A program made the translations under genes and the position numbers. DNA of 64,000 nucleotides from Ciona savignyi (taxonomy: Eukaryota; Chordata; Ascidiacea; Phlebobranchia; Cionidae): contig CH003298.1 of NCBI GenBank assembly GCA_000149265.1, positions 276,239-340,238 on the forward strand, read 5' to 3'. How positions within the stretch are numbered: the first letter of the stretch is position 1; each line of letters starts with the position of its first letter. The notes below the pieces were generated by a model. That model was not told where the DNA came from. It worked only from the letters and a program-made list of their open reading frames with translations, and did no database searches. Positions 1 to 10,976 of the stretch are shown piece after piece.

Positions 1-755
1 TCGATTTTTTAATACACGAACACAGGGAGAAAAATGAATTCTATTCCTGTTGAACGAAAGTAGGGAAATTCCACTCGTGGCCAATTCCCTCACGACGTTT
101 TATGTTTCATATCCTATTGTGCCATCGGAATTCACTTACATTTCCGACATGCGTTCGTAACGACCTGTTCACTGGTACAAGGTGGTAAATTGTCATCCCA
201 ACTAAGTTACACGATTTTTGAAATGAAATCTCTCAGAACTTTAAAAACTAAGCCGGGGAACTCGACGTTATGGTTACCGGGTCATCCCGTAGCTCAGGTA
301 TACGTAAACACCGTGACTAAAGAGTAACCCAAGTGTTCAATTATGACTCAACATGTTTTGGTAACCATTACGTTAGAAATCGAAACAAGTCGGTTGTTTT
401 GTAATTTCGTTTTATCCGATTGTTCAGTATGACAATCGCTTGATTCAACCGACATCTGTCATTATTCCAAAAATGACTAACCAGGCTCGGGACGGCGCAA
501 TTGGAGAAGTAATACCGACGTATTGCAGGCTAAATTTAGCCGCCCCAGTCACAAGTGCAGCGAAAATTACATCTCCGGTAGGGTGATAAATTTTATCACT
601 GTTCGAATTACGCATGCCGCTGGGAGAGAATAAACATACGTGACCATGTCCATGTATTTCTTCTGTGACGTAATGGCTTAAAGATAAAAGCATACATATT
701 TTTCGGGTCGACTCTATGCACGTTTATTGTGACATAATCTGTTGTTTTTTTGCAG

Positions 756-3700
756 GAAAATCGGAAACGCTCCTCCAGTGTTTCCAAACGGCTGGTTCAA
801 GGTCGCCAACTCAAATTGGATAAAGAAGGGTCAAGTGAAAAGCATCTATCTCTTCGGTAGGTTGAACTTTACCATTATGTTAATAAAGATATTAAAGACC
901 ACTTGCCGTAACAACGCTTTTAAGGAGCTTGCTCTATGTTTTTTTGCATGGAATAAGTGTCGAGTCGACGATGTTCCTGTCCCCAAAGGCGTTTTTTTAC
1001 ACATATATAATACCGTATATAAATCAGTTGGGCTAAAACTATTCGGCCACACGACCATTCAGCTCGCCTCATAATTTCTCGGATACAACACGTGTACTTT
1101 GCACCTCCGGGAATACCCCTAGCGAGGTAAACCGCCCGGTCACGCATCCGCAATGGAGTTTTTAAAATATGTTGAGTTTCACGCTGTTATACTTCACTTA
1201 AATTTTCCCCATGCGTGTCTAAGTTACGTGTAGTTTATTGCACTGACTCGTAAATGGTTACAACCCCAAACGTGCTTTCCAGAAGTTTCAAGGCACCCTG
1301 AATAACCTTAAACTTAAATTGATATAAATTCAGTTTATCGCTTTTGTTTATTTGCATTTGATCTTGTTTTTGTGCACATTCATACCATAATCATATCTTA
1401 AAGTTGGTGAATTGAACGAGCAAGTAAGTGTTTTACGTCATTTGCTCGGGAACGGTGTATTCAATTACGTCAGCGAGAGTAAACTTTGTGCTATCGATAA
1501 CATCTGGTTATTTCGATATTTTTTTTGGAATTTTATCGATGTTGCAATGTTTTTTATAAGTCGGTATTGTATAAAAGTGCACGAAGTCTGGGATCGACTG
1601 GCGCTTAACCGGTAAATATTAAGCAATTAGCACAAATCGTTCTTCCCATTTTTGCCAGCTGTTTGAAAACAAATAAACAAAAATTTAACTAAGAAACAGA
1701 AACCCCCTGTCCTTATATTGGAGACACAAATCTAATATAAACGGCCTGTAAACCATTATACGAAATAGCTTTAATTTTATAGTCCATATTGCAAAAGATT
1801 AAAACCCGTAAACCTTGCAATTTCGTCTGATATGAAACCAGTGAAAATACCAATAAAACCGCCCCTGGTTATAAACACGATATTGGCGGTTTACGTTTCA
1901 AATCAACTCGGGATAGGCCGTCTCAAAAACACAATATTTTTATTGGCAACCGAAAAAGTTGGATCTGTCATTGATCACTAGCGGTGCAACACATACAACG
2001 CTGTCGTGACTTGTCTGGTGTCGATTAAATTGCGTGATTCCAGCAGAGTTGCCGGAGATGCTTTTAATCGAGAGGCAGAGTTGCATGAAGTGCTTATAAC
2101 CGAGAAGGGCTGGTCGTAATTGGACCTCCTATGTATAGATGTTATTTAATCTTGGAAATGTGAAGTATTATTTACAGTGACATACTTTAATACCATCTGG
2201 TAGACTTGTAGTATTTTTTACCGGCCGATTAGGTTGGTATTTATTTAAAAAAGTAAAGTAACCGGATAAAAATAGAATGTATTAAATGTATTCACATGTA
2301 ACACCATGTGTAACTACAAGCGCTTTGAAATCCCTAAAAGAGTTAAGACAATGGTATATAAAACTATTTAACAACTGCAACTATAATCATATTGTCATAA
2401 ACTTTTGTGCCAATTTTACGTTTGAAATTTGTACATAATACATACCGTTTGCTTATCTATACCAATTAAATGCGTATATGTATTGTTTCATGTAATCTAG
2501 ACGTAAGCATAGTTTCGGGTTTTGCGTGTTTAACTTTTGTTAATCAAACAAAACCGGTTCGGGGTGTTTTCTTTTGTCCGACCTGGAACATGACCCAAAC
2601 CACACTTTTACGTTGTAATATTCGCAACATGAAAGCTATAATGAAATAAGTAAAGCCGTAACCATATCCCCATAATACCCCGTTTGTGGTGCTATCTTAT
2701 ATCCTTTCTCTCATGGTGACATTCTTCAAAAAATTCCCGTTGACTATATATATTTATTGCTTCACGCGTATTAACAGATTATGTTTTGTGTGTAAATTAC
2801 ACTATTTTTTTCCAGGTGAACATATTGCTTTGTTCCGAAACAAACGTGGGTTATTGCGGGCACTCAACGCGTATTGTCCTCATTTGGGTGCAAATATGGC
2901 GGCCGGTGGAAAGGTGGTTAACTCGGATTGTTTGGAGTGCCCTTTTCACGGATGGAAGTTCAGCGGGGAGACGGGAAAACTGGTGGACGTTCCATACGCT
3001 CAGAAAGGTAACATTTAAAGTATGAAATAAAAAAAAAAATGAAAACTCTCGTGTTTGTACAGTCGATAAAAAATAAACAACAATGGTGAATTGTTGGGGT
3101 GAGAAAACTATCAATAATACTAAGCTATGCTTTTGGTAAACCTCAACGTACATTGCATCATATGCACTATAGGTGTTGTACGGCAGGATAACCCTTGGGT
3201 CCCGTTTCAGTGCCCACTTTCGTGTCCGTGAAGAAATGGTCGTGCTGTGAGGTCGACGACATGGCTTACATGTGGTACCACTGCGACGGCGGGGAACCGA
3301 AGTGGAAAATCCCTTCAGCCGAGACTATTCATAGCCTGAAGTATGTGGGGAAAACGGAGCATATAATCAACTGCCATATACAAGTGAGATTGAGTGGTTA
3401 TCAATGTGTTTACAGACTAACCTAACGATTTGGTGTACTTTAGTCCCTGTGTTGGTCTCTGGTTTAATTTTCACCGAGAAAACTTAAGTCTGTGGTTCTT
3501 TGTATATCACTGAAAAGAAGGAAACATAAGATGAGATATACTGATTAGAAAACATGCTTTTTGTACATGTGAATGTACTTATATGCAATGTTTTGATAAC
3601 GTCCCTTTTTTCCCAGGATATCCCGGAAAACGCAGCAGACATCAGCCACCTCGACCATTTACACAAACCAGTTATTGGGAGCGATGTAGAGAAAACAAAT

Positions 3701-6261
3701 GAATCGTTTTTAAACAACATTATATTCCACGGAATTCAGGTGAATACTGGTACATTTATATACATTTCGCACAAGGCAAATTCAGAAGGTGGTTAATTCA
3801 ACGGGATGTTAAGGATTTTAGGTAGCTTTATATCAAGTTAATATTTTCGGCGGTTTGCTTGAATATTTCGACAATCGTTTTCATACAATATCCGTTGCTT
3901 TCCCGGACTCCCCCCAACCAGTTGTGTTTTTGTGAATAGCACTCAGTTATCATTGCCTTGATGCAGTTGATTCAAACGTGTCGTTCTATACTGAGTAGGC
4001 TATAATGTGATGAAAGCAATACACTAGTTCCCTAAGCCCAATGCGGGCACGCAACGTTCTGTCGAATACTTTTCGTATCGTGAGGAAAAATAGAAAAAAG
4101 AAATTTTGTGTCAGGATAAAAACATCACTTTTAATCATTTCGAAAGTCACACGCCATTTCTCCGTTTTTATTAATAATTGACAAAAAAAAACTATTTTAA
4201 AATAGAGAAAAGCATTCCTATACCTAAAACAGCTTTTTTAGTGTAAACTTCTGGTGTATCTCGTGATTCATAATACTTAAACATTTAGATTTACCATTTG
4301 TTATAGTCGTAAAGTTTGGATTGAATCACCTTGGACATCAAGATTATTTCTCCTGAACTTGTAAAATAAGAGTATGGTGTGTGTTGTCATGTTCTTTCTC
4401 ATTAGTGGTGGCTACACCCCGGGGAATACTAGAATGTGAAGGGGGGAAAAGGGGAAACTGCACAGTAAAATTAAGATTATAATATTATGGTTGCTGTAAG
4501 GACTAAAAAAAGCTTTAATTCTGGGGTGGAGATTAGGGGGGGAGGGTTAGAATTAGTTTCATAGTTAAGTTAGCAGTATTTTTCTTTCCCTACTTTTAGT
4601 GTTGTCCTTTGACTTTACGATTAATCCGAACGTTCGTTTTCGTTCCATTCTCGGTCACATAAACCTGATCGGCCAACCCACCTTTATGCTCAAACACTTC
4701 ATCGGTTTCAGGCTGACTGGAAACCGCCCTCAGATCCCAATGAACCACATCGATCCACGATGAGTATCAAGGACAGTATATACATGAGTATCTTCAACTT
4801 CAAGATTCCACTGTTGGTCCTAGAGTTTGAAATAGACCAGGTAAGCACCGAGAGTGTTTTCCAGCCAATAATGTCAGGAAATTAACCATTTGTGGTTAAT
4901 CGAGAGTTATAAAGGCTTCGCTGGTTATACTGGAAATTTCAGTTTTCAGTATAAAGGAAAACATTAAAACTTTTCTGGTGCCCAGTTTAAAAATAGTGTT
5001 ATCATGAATTCTATAATTAGTTAAAATATGGCATTAAATACTATACCTGGTAATAAAATAAAATATAAAGCACACAGCGGCACTGGAAATAAAATTAAAG
5101 GAAACACTAAATTAAAATATTTTAAAGTTTTTTAAAAGACCTTTTATTATTTTTCCATTTTTTTGGAATTTTTCGCATTTAACCGCAAGCAATGCACTCG
5201 CATGTTATCCTCCTTAGAGGTAGATGAACTAAAATAGGCTATTTTTGTTTACCAGCCGGTATTTAATTTGTAAACATACAGATCGGGCCGGGTGCTGTAC
5301 ATATCCACGTCCGCACGCCATTCTTCAGGGGGCTTATGTTGCAGAATGTCACACCGATTGAGCCCTTTATGCAGAAACTCACACACACATTCTACTGCTC
5401 AACATGGGTACCGGTGTGCATTGCAAAGGCGTTCTACCTGTTAGAAACCACACAGGTAAACTGAGCTTGCTACTGAAATTTCCCTATGTGGATTCGCTAG
5501 AACTTTAAAATAGAATTTCGTGAATCGTGAACTCTAAAAGCGGACACAGTAGGGTTCCTAAGGGTTCGAAACAGGTTTAATAACGTTTACACCGGGTTAC
5601 CATGGCGTTAAACCACGATATTTCCACGTTTGCAACTTGCTATGCAAACTATAGCGAATATAAGATAATAGGGTTGGCAACTATGGATTTTCAGTATTAT
5701 GGAAATAAACTAAAAGTTGTTTTATCACGGGTAAACGACTAAACGTCAGATTATACAATGTCCCCACTCGCTTTGCTGAAGTGCGACGCCTTTCAGACGA
5801 AAAGTTGTAGATTCGAAACTGGTCGCTAGCTATAGTCGGTTGTGTACTTGGCCAACGCTTTTAACGGACATTGCCTGAACCCAGCAATTTAATGGGTTCT
5901 ACCAAATCGAAGGAACGTGTTCATCATACACAACACACTGCAATAGCTCCGGTAACCCGACGGTGGGCGCGAGGTGCGATCTGACGATTGCCCGTGTGTT
6001 AACCCGCTTGTTTTTTTCATTCACGGGGATAAACATAAATATCCTATCCTAAATTCAATCCCTTGCTTCCTACAGATCGAACGTGATATCCTAATGTGGA
6101 ATAACAAAACCTACTTTCGTAAACCGATCCTGGTAAAAGAGGAATCGGCGCTTGCGAAACACCGCAGATGGTACCAGCAGTTCTACTCAGAGAACAGTCC
6201 CAAAGTTAACCATCGTGGCGAGCTGGTAACACCAGGAAAAACAAAGCTGGAAGACTGGTAA
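756..6261 (+). CDS. nvd: Neverland/DAF-36-type Rieske oxygenase (cholesterol 7-desaturase), 5' partial
   Basis: Seven exons join in frame: 756-856, 2816-3007, 3211-3383, 3617-3739, 4712-4840, 5282-5455 and 6076-6261 (stop TAA). All have GT-AG borders and matching phases, giving 358 residues in the window. Exon 1 encodes a PPVFPNGWFKV segment. Exon 2 carries the Rieske [2Fe-2S] ligands (CPHLGAN ... CPFHGW). The fourth exon carries the mononuclear iron motif E-x3-D-x2-H-x4-H (ENAADISHLDHLH). The C-terminal part contains the family block around IGPGAVHIHVRTPFF and ends near RRWYQQFYSENSP. Known family members are ER-membrane enzymes that convert cholesterol to 7-dehydrocholesterol; all metal ligands are present here, so activity is plausible. 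Family members are about 420-450 residues, so roughly 70-85 N-terminal residues with the membrane anchor are missing. Exon 756 begins with the last base of a codon, so a phase-2 exon must precede it; I could not find one in bases 1-755. Confidence 0.92.
4436..4556 (+). other. G-rich intronic patch
   Basis: Inside the Rieske-gene intron, runs of G (about 6, 4, 4, 6 and 3 bases) lie between 4440 and 4550 in otherwise AT-rich DNA. The patch ends in a GGGTTAGAATTA string that also occurs near 36615. Whether it folds into a quadruplex cannot be judged by eye. Confidence 0.35.
5762..6051 (+). repeat. SINE-like element, family B (about 290 bp)
   Basis: This is the fullest copy of a repeat recognised by a 5' block with a B-box-like ATTCGAAACTGG. 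A conserved middle follows (ACACACTGCAATAGCTCCGG then TAACCCGACGGT), and the tail is GATAAACATAAATATCCTAT. Related copies are at 13022-13190, 24064-24350, 27365-27604, 33580-33720, 35722-35940 and 35944-36210. The tail ends about 25 bp before the splice acceptor of the last Rieske-gene exon. A tRNA-derived origin is inferred from the B-box-like string. Confidence 0.7.
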
Positions 6262-6544
6262 ACTTCAGGACAAGACCTGTAAAAACGTTCAAAACATTTG
6301 TTGCATTTGCAATTATTTATTTTTTTAACCTTTGCGTTTTGATGGGTACTTAATGTTCGCATTTTCGGCTGGAAATATATATACATCATGGCTGTGTACT
6401 ATAAGAATATAGTTTTGTCTAATTTCGTGCTATTTCCTTCATTTTCCTTTCGAAGCGTCCTTTTTATCACTTTGCAGCCTGTTTTTGCTGGCTACTTTGT
6501 TGATAGCAGTAAACTTATTTTTTTTCTTGTATTTATCTGTACAA

Positions 6545-6550
6545 AATAAA
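6545..6550 (+). terminator. poly(A) signal of the Rieske oxygenase gene
   Basis: AATAAA lies 284 bp after the stop codon in AT-rich sequence. It is the first canonical signal downstream. Confidence 0.5.
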
Positions 6551-7290
6551 AGTAGAACAAAATGCATTATCTCTGCAATTCGACATGTTGGACATGAGAC
6601 TTAAATGATTGTGTGACCGGATGATTAGCACGACTGACTCAGGTACAGCATGTCGTTAAAAAAATCGGACCTTTTTGATACAAGACTATCAGAAAATTAT
6701 GAAAGAGTCTACAAATAAAATGAGCTTGGGATTTTAACTTGAGATAAATGCAGAAAGCTTTTTAACTTGAATCGTTTTTTAACTAATTGAACTGAATTTA
6801 ATAGGTTTGGTTTGTTTGTCCGTGTTTTTTGAACATGCGTGTTGAGCTTAATGCTGATTCCACTGATTAAACCATCTGGATTAAACACACACGAAATTAA
6901 CCCACATTGTAAAAACCCCTTTACCGGATTTCACCCAAACTGAATTAAACCTACTTGAGCTACCTCTAAACAGTAAAAACCAGTAACCCTACGTGGGTTT
7001 AATAGGTTTAATAACGCAAGGGTTAAATAATCTTGAATTCAATCCATTAGTTTAACTCCGTGGTCTTTGTTTAGACCTAAACTTGTTTACAGCTACACTA
7101 CCCATAGTAGCTGCACACTTGTATATATGAAGGCAATGTGAACTTCTTTCTCGGCAAAGTTTCTAATGCATGATGGACTCGTCACTTAGATCTTTGTAGA
7201 GGTGTGATATGAATCGATCGCGTTAACCTTTCGGCAAACAGCCGTGCCACGCAACGTGTAGTTTTTATGTTTTTTTTCGTACCCGGCCTA

Positions 7291-7517
7291 GTTCGGAACC
7301 GATGAAGGGCTTGTTACTAAGTTCGTTTTTGGAACGGTCGATATATGTATCGGTAACGTTAACCATCCGGCCACACGACCGTACAGAGGCAATGTGCATA
7401 TTTTTACCGGGTTTAGTTTTGATCCCATAATGGGCTTGTCACTGTGTCCGTTTTTTTTATATATCCAATTGGTATATGAATCGGTGACGCTAACCATTCG
7501 GCCACACGACCGTACAG
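7291..7517 (-). repeat. Two tandem tRNA-like (family A) short repeats, reverse orientation
   Basis: Copies at 7291-7386 and 7411-7517 both end in the complement of a GTGTGGCCGAATGG-like head (read here as CGGCCACACGACCGTACAG). Both are followed by a GCAATGTGCAT flank, which suggests tandem duplication of an element plus its flank. Read on the minus strand, the head matches a tRNA A box and the distal part a degenerate B box. Confidence 0.65.
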
Positions 7518-8399
7518 ACGCAATGTGCATTTACGTAATCATATTTATATAGCTCTTTATTGTCATCTTGTGGGTGTAACTCTGTGGTGCCTAGAAGGGA
7601 AAGGATATACAAGCAGTGAACGATAGAAATTTCATAAAAATACGTAAAATGCAAAATTTATTGCTGTTATTACCATAGAACCCTTTCTATAAAATATGTT
7701 CTATATATATCAGGTTAAAACGATCAGATGGTTAAGAAGCAGCGCGACAGACTGTCTCTCGAAAGGTTGGTAGGTCTATGTTGAACCCAGCCGCTAGCAA
7801 TTGTGACCCTGGGAAAAGCAGGACTTAATTCGAACAGGTTAATCCATATGTTAATGTAGCAATGTATGGTTTTATTTTAATTGCTACATTGTAAAAAAGC
7901 CTTTTAAAGCAAACACAACAACTTTGACCCCGATGATATACGTAGGAATTATGGGCTTGGAGAAATATCTGTAAATGAAAAAGAGAAACTTTGTTAAATA
8001 AAGAGAAACCTGATCGCTTTGCCGTTTTTGCCTGTTCCTGTTTTATAATTTGCATCATCTGATACTATTTGTAACCGGGGAAAAAGAGAATAAACAAAAT
8101 AAACCCATATGTCTAGGCGAAATAGCTGGTTATATAAGAGTCGAATAGCTGGTTATATAAGAACTTGTTATTTGCTCATAGCCGGAATATTTTAACGCTG
8201 TTGGAAGTCATTTTGAATTGGCAGCATCGACCTCATTCGACTTATATTTATGTTAACTCCTGTTTACAAATCAGGCAAATAACATTTCTGAAAGTGATCG
8301 GAAAACTTGTTTCTGTCTAAAAGCAGGTTACAGGAGGCGTAATACGTAATATTCTCTCGACCTGTCCAATACAAAGAGATCTAGTTAAACGGGATATTT

Positions 8400-8508
8400 G
8401 TACGGACTTGTGGCCGAATGGTTAATATGACCGATACATTCACATACTTCTAAACAATAACGGTCTTAGCGACGAAGCCTCAATGGGTCCGAAACTAAGC
8501 TCAGTAAA
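8400..8508 (+). repeat. tRNA-like (family A) short repeat
   Basis: The head TGTGGCCGAATGGTTAA matches a class II tRNA A box. It is followed about 70 bp later by a GGTCTTAGCGACGA block and then GGGTCCGAAAC, a B-box-like string. This is the same layout as the copies at 9494, 19131 and 38407. Confidence 0.65.
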
Positions 8509-8514
8509 GAAAAA

Positions 8515-8960
8515 GGAAATATTAATCAAAATCCTACAATAAGAAGCCTTTAAAAATCTTGCCTAGAAATTCCTCGCAGTTGCCTCTCCGTGCATAGGAG
8601 ACTCGTTCACAACAAAACACTATTAAATGCAAAACCAACATCTTTATTACACCTAGCTATGCCGAATTTAACCGGGACAGCTAAACAGAAAATACTAGCG
8701 CCAAGCTTAGTACATGTTTTTCGCAACCATTAACAGTAACGGGGATTCCCCCATTGTTACCCAGCAAAAAAAACAACAAAACCATTTATATACCATACCT
8801 ATGATGACAATGGCCACCAAAAATCCTTTATTTTTTTTATTAATCCTTTATATGTGTTGGTTGCGTTTACTACTCTACCACGTAACCCTCCATAAACCTT
8901 GTCGGTCATTGGCCTTTTCCCCATTTTGTGTTTGAAAACTGTTTGGAATTTCCTTGCACT
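8515..8960 (+). repeat. Diverged dispersed repeat, copy 1
   Basis: Collinear matches with 22305-22740 include TCAAAATCCT near the start, the ACATCTTTATT / ACACCTTTATT blocks and the CCATTGTTAC(C/T)CAGCAAAA block. The two copies are too diverged for borders to be placed exactly. No protein is encoded, so a non-autonomous transposon is the likely source. Confidence 0.45.
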
Positions 8961-9493
8961 TATCCACCATTCAATATTGTGTTGATGTATATCATTATAG
9001 TCAACTACCCTTAAAATTTATACGTGATCAGGCAACGCCTCATTTCTGTCCAGAAACAAAAAAAAACGAAAATCCTCTCAGCCGCCACAGAAAGAAAACA
9101 TATCTCGATCGCCACAAGAGCCGAAGAAGGTCTTAACATCGCAGTATCTTGAAGATGGTTTACATAAGTTCATGTGGTTTTAATTTGCTCGATTCTAGGA
9201 AAGGAACGAGCATAGTTTTCCCTTTCATCGTTTTTATCCAATAATAATTAAGCGTTTCGCATTTAGTTTTTCTCTTTCTTTTACGCCACCTATAGAATTT
9301 AAAGGGTTTTACTAAAAATTCCATCAAATAAAGTTCAAAAAACAAAATCGCTCTTCAGGTATATAAAATAGGGAAGACCACTTAAAATCCGAGAGAAAAT
9401 CAACAAGTTATAAGTTTGGAATATACAAGTTGGTCGCCCTGCAGACGAAGGAATTTCAGCGATTTTACACAACATCGCAATTACCAACCAGTG

Positions 9494-9600
9494 TACGGCC
9501 GTGTGGCCGAATGGATTAAGCGACTGATACATATACCGAAAAATATACAATTATCGGTCTTAACAAGAAATCCATTAAGGTTTTTAATCTAAGCCCGAAA
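9494..9600 (+). repeat. tRNA-like (family A) short repeat
   Basis: The head TACGGCCGTGTGGCCGAATG is followed by a GACTGATACATATACC segment and a TCGGTCTTAACAAGAAATCC block, collinear with the other family A copies. The B box is degraded. Confidence 0.65.
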
Positions 9601-10780
9601 AAAATGATTAATTATTAGCCCTGGAGACATCACGCACATGAACCTGTGTGAAGTGTACAGATAAATAAACAAAGCGATTGCACAATATGCAAAAACGTCG
9701 CAGAGCTATGAGACAGTGAATCACATTGTATACAAACTGGAATAAATAAAAGTTAGCATTTAAAAATCTTGAAATCCGATCAATCAAATCGCCCTTTTGA
9801 TTTAAAACTAGACATTCGATTTAAATGTTAGGAAATTATAATGATAATTATAAAAAACGACACAATTCGTTGAAGAATGTCTAGACCACAAGTTTCAGCC
9901 CGTCTAGACTTACATAATATGATGTACCATGCGTCAAAAATGTTTTTCCGATTAAATTTAGACCAATTGTGCCAGGAAAACGAAGCAAAGGAAATACAAC
10001 AACGCGTTTAATTCTGGGAGAGAAATGTGCTTTAGGGCTGTCCGGGAAATGTTGCCCAGTACACTTACCAGAGCTATAATGAACCTGGTAACTAACCACC
10101 TTGTGGTTAATTCAAAGTTAAGGAAGGCGATCTATAGACAATTATATCCTTTCATTGGAAAACATAATGCATATTCAAAATAGCCCAGCAATTCTCCTTT
10201 CTTTTATATTTACATACAAGATTGTTAGGCATATGTAACAAATTGTATACGCGGATTTTCGAAAAGTGTTATTCGAATTTAGAACCTAAAATAAACATGG
10301 GTGTTCCAATATACACACCTGATTTACGATCGCCACGCTGTTATTATACCACGTTATAAAGTGTCGGTACATCCACGTATTTTCACTACCAGTTCAATAT
10401 ATATCACCGTCTTTCGTATTTACGAGACGTATACAAAACTAACGGAATTGCCGTAATTACTTTACAACCGGGCAGCTTGTGAACGAGAAAATAATAGCCG
10501 TGTCACAAAACCCTGCAAAAGATAACTCAAACTAAACGAATGACCCATTTTTGTGCAAAAATTAAAGGTTTCCCAAAGCGAACTTGGAGGTGAGCGACGA
10601 TCTAAAGTACATGTTTTAGGAAATCGATACGGTTCGGTCGTGTGCTTTTGCTCCAATTACCAAGTAATCTGACCGTCATATCGCCATCGAGTAAACACCG
10701 GACGCCCGAGGACACGTCACTTGAGGAAGGGGCAGGGTAGAGTGACAATCTTGTATGTCGTATATCATACACATTCACTG

Positions 10781-10787
10781 TATAAAA
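10781..10787 (+). promoter_or_regulatory. TATA box of the first galaxin-like gene
   Basis: TATAAAA lies about 30 bp before a probable start near 10811. A short 5' untranslated exon follows and ends at 10858 before a GTATGA donor. The matching acceptor is at 10975, two bases before the ATG codon. Confidence 0.6.
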
Positions 10788-10976
10788 ACCGCTTTCGAGG
10801 TCCGATAGTCACATTGCAGTGAAACTGGCAAAGGAAAAGCATTCAGAAAACAAAACAGGTATGATTCATTTTTAGCTCCAGGTTATCTGCGTGGTTTGGA
10901 GAATGCTGCTCGAGCAGAACTACTGAGTATAAGAAACGGTAACGGCTTGTTGTGATTATTCAATTTGAATTTCAGA

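Larger units (their letters stand above)
6551..10780. other. Intergenic region without recognised genes
   Basis: No multi-exon coding pattern was found on either strand. The region holds tRNA-like short repeats at 7291-7386, 7411-7517, 8400-8508 and 9494-9600, a diverged dispersed repeat at 8515-8960, and a short direct duplication (AATAGCTGGTTATATAAGA, twice) at 8119-8162. Confidence 0.6.

Noticed and set aside
1-755. Missing first exon of the Rieske oxygenase
   Set aside because: A phase-2 donor is needed. AAG|GTGG near 180 was tested, but the sequence before it shows no membrane anchor or family motif.
756-6261. Bacterial transfer as the source of the Rieske oxygenase
   Set aside because: The gene has six spliceosomal introns and clear similarity to animal Neverland proteins.
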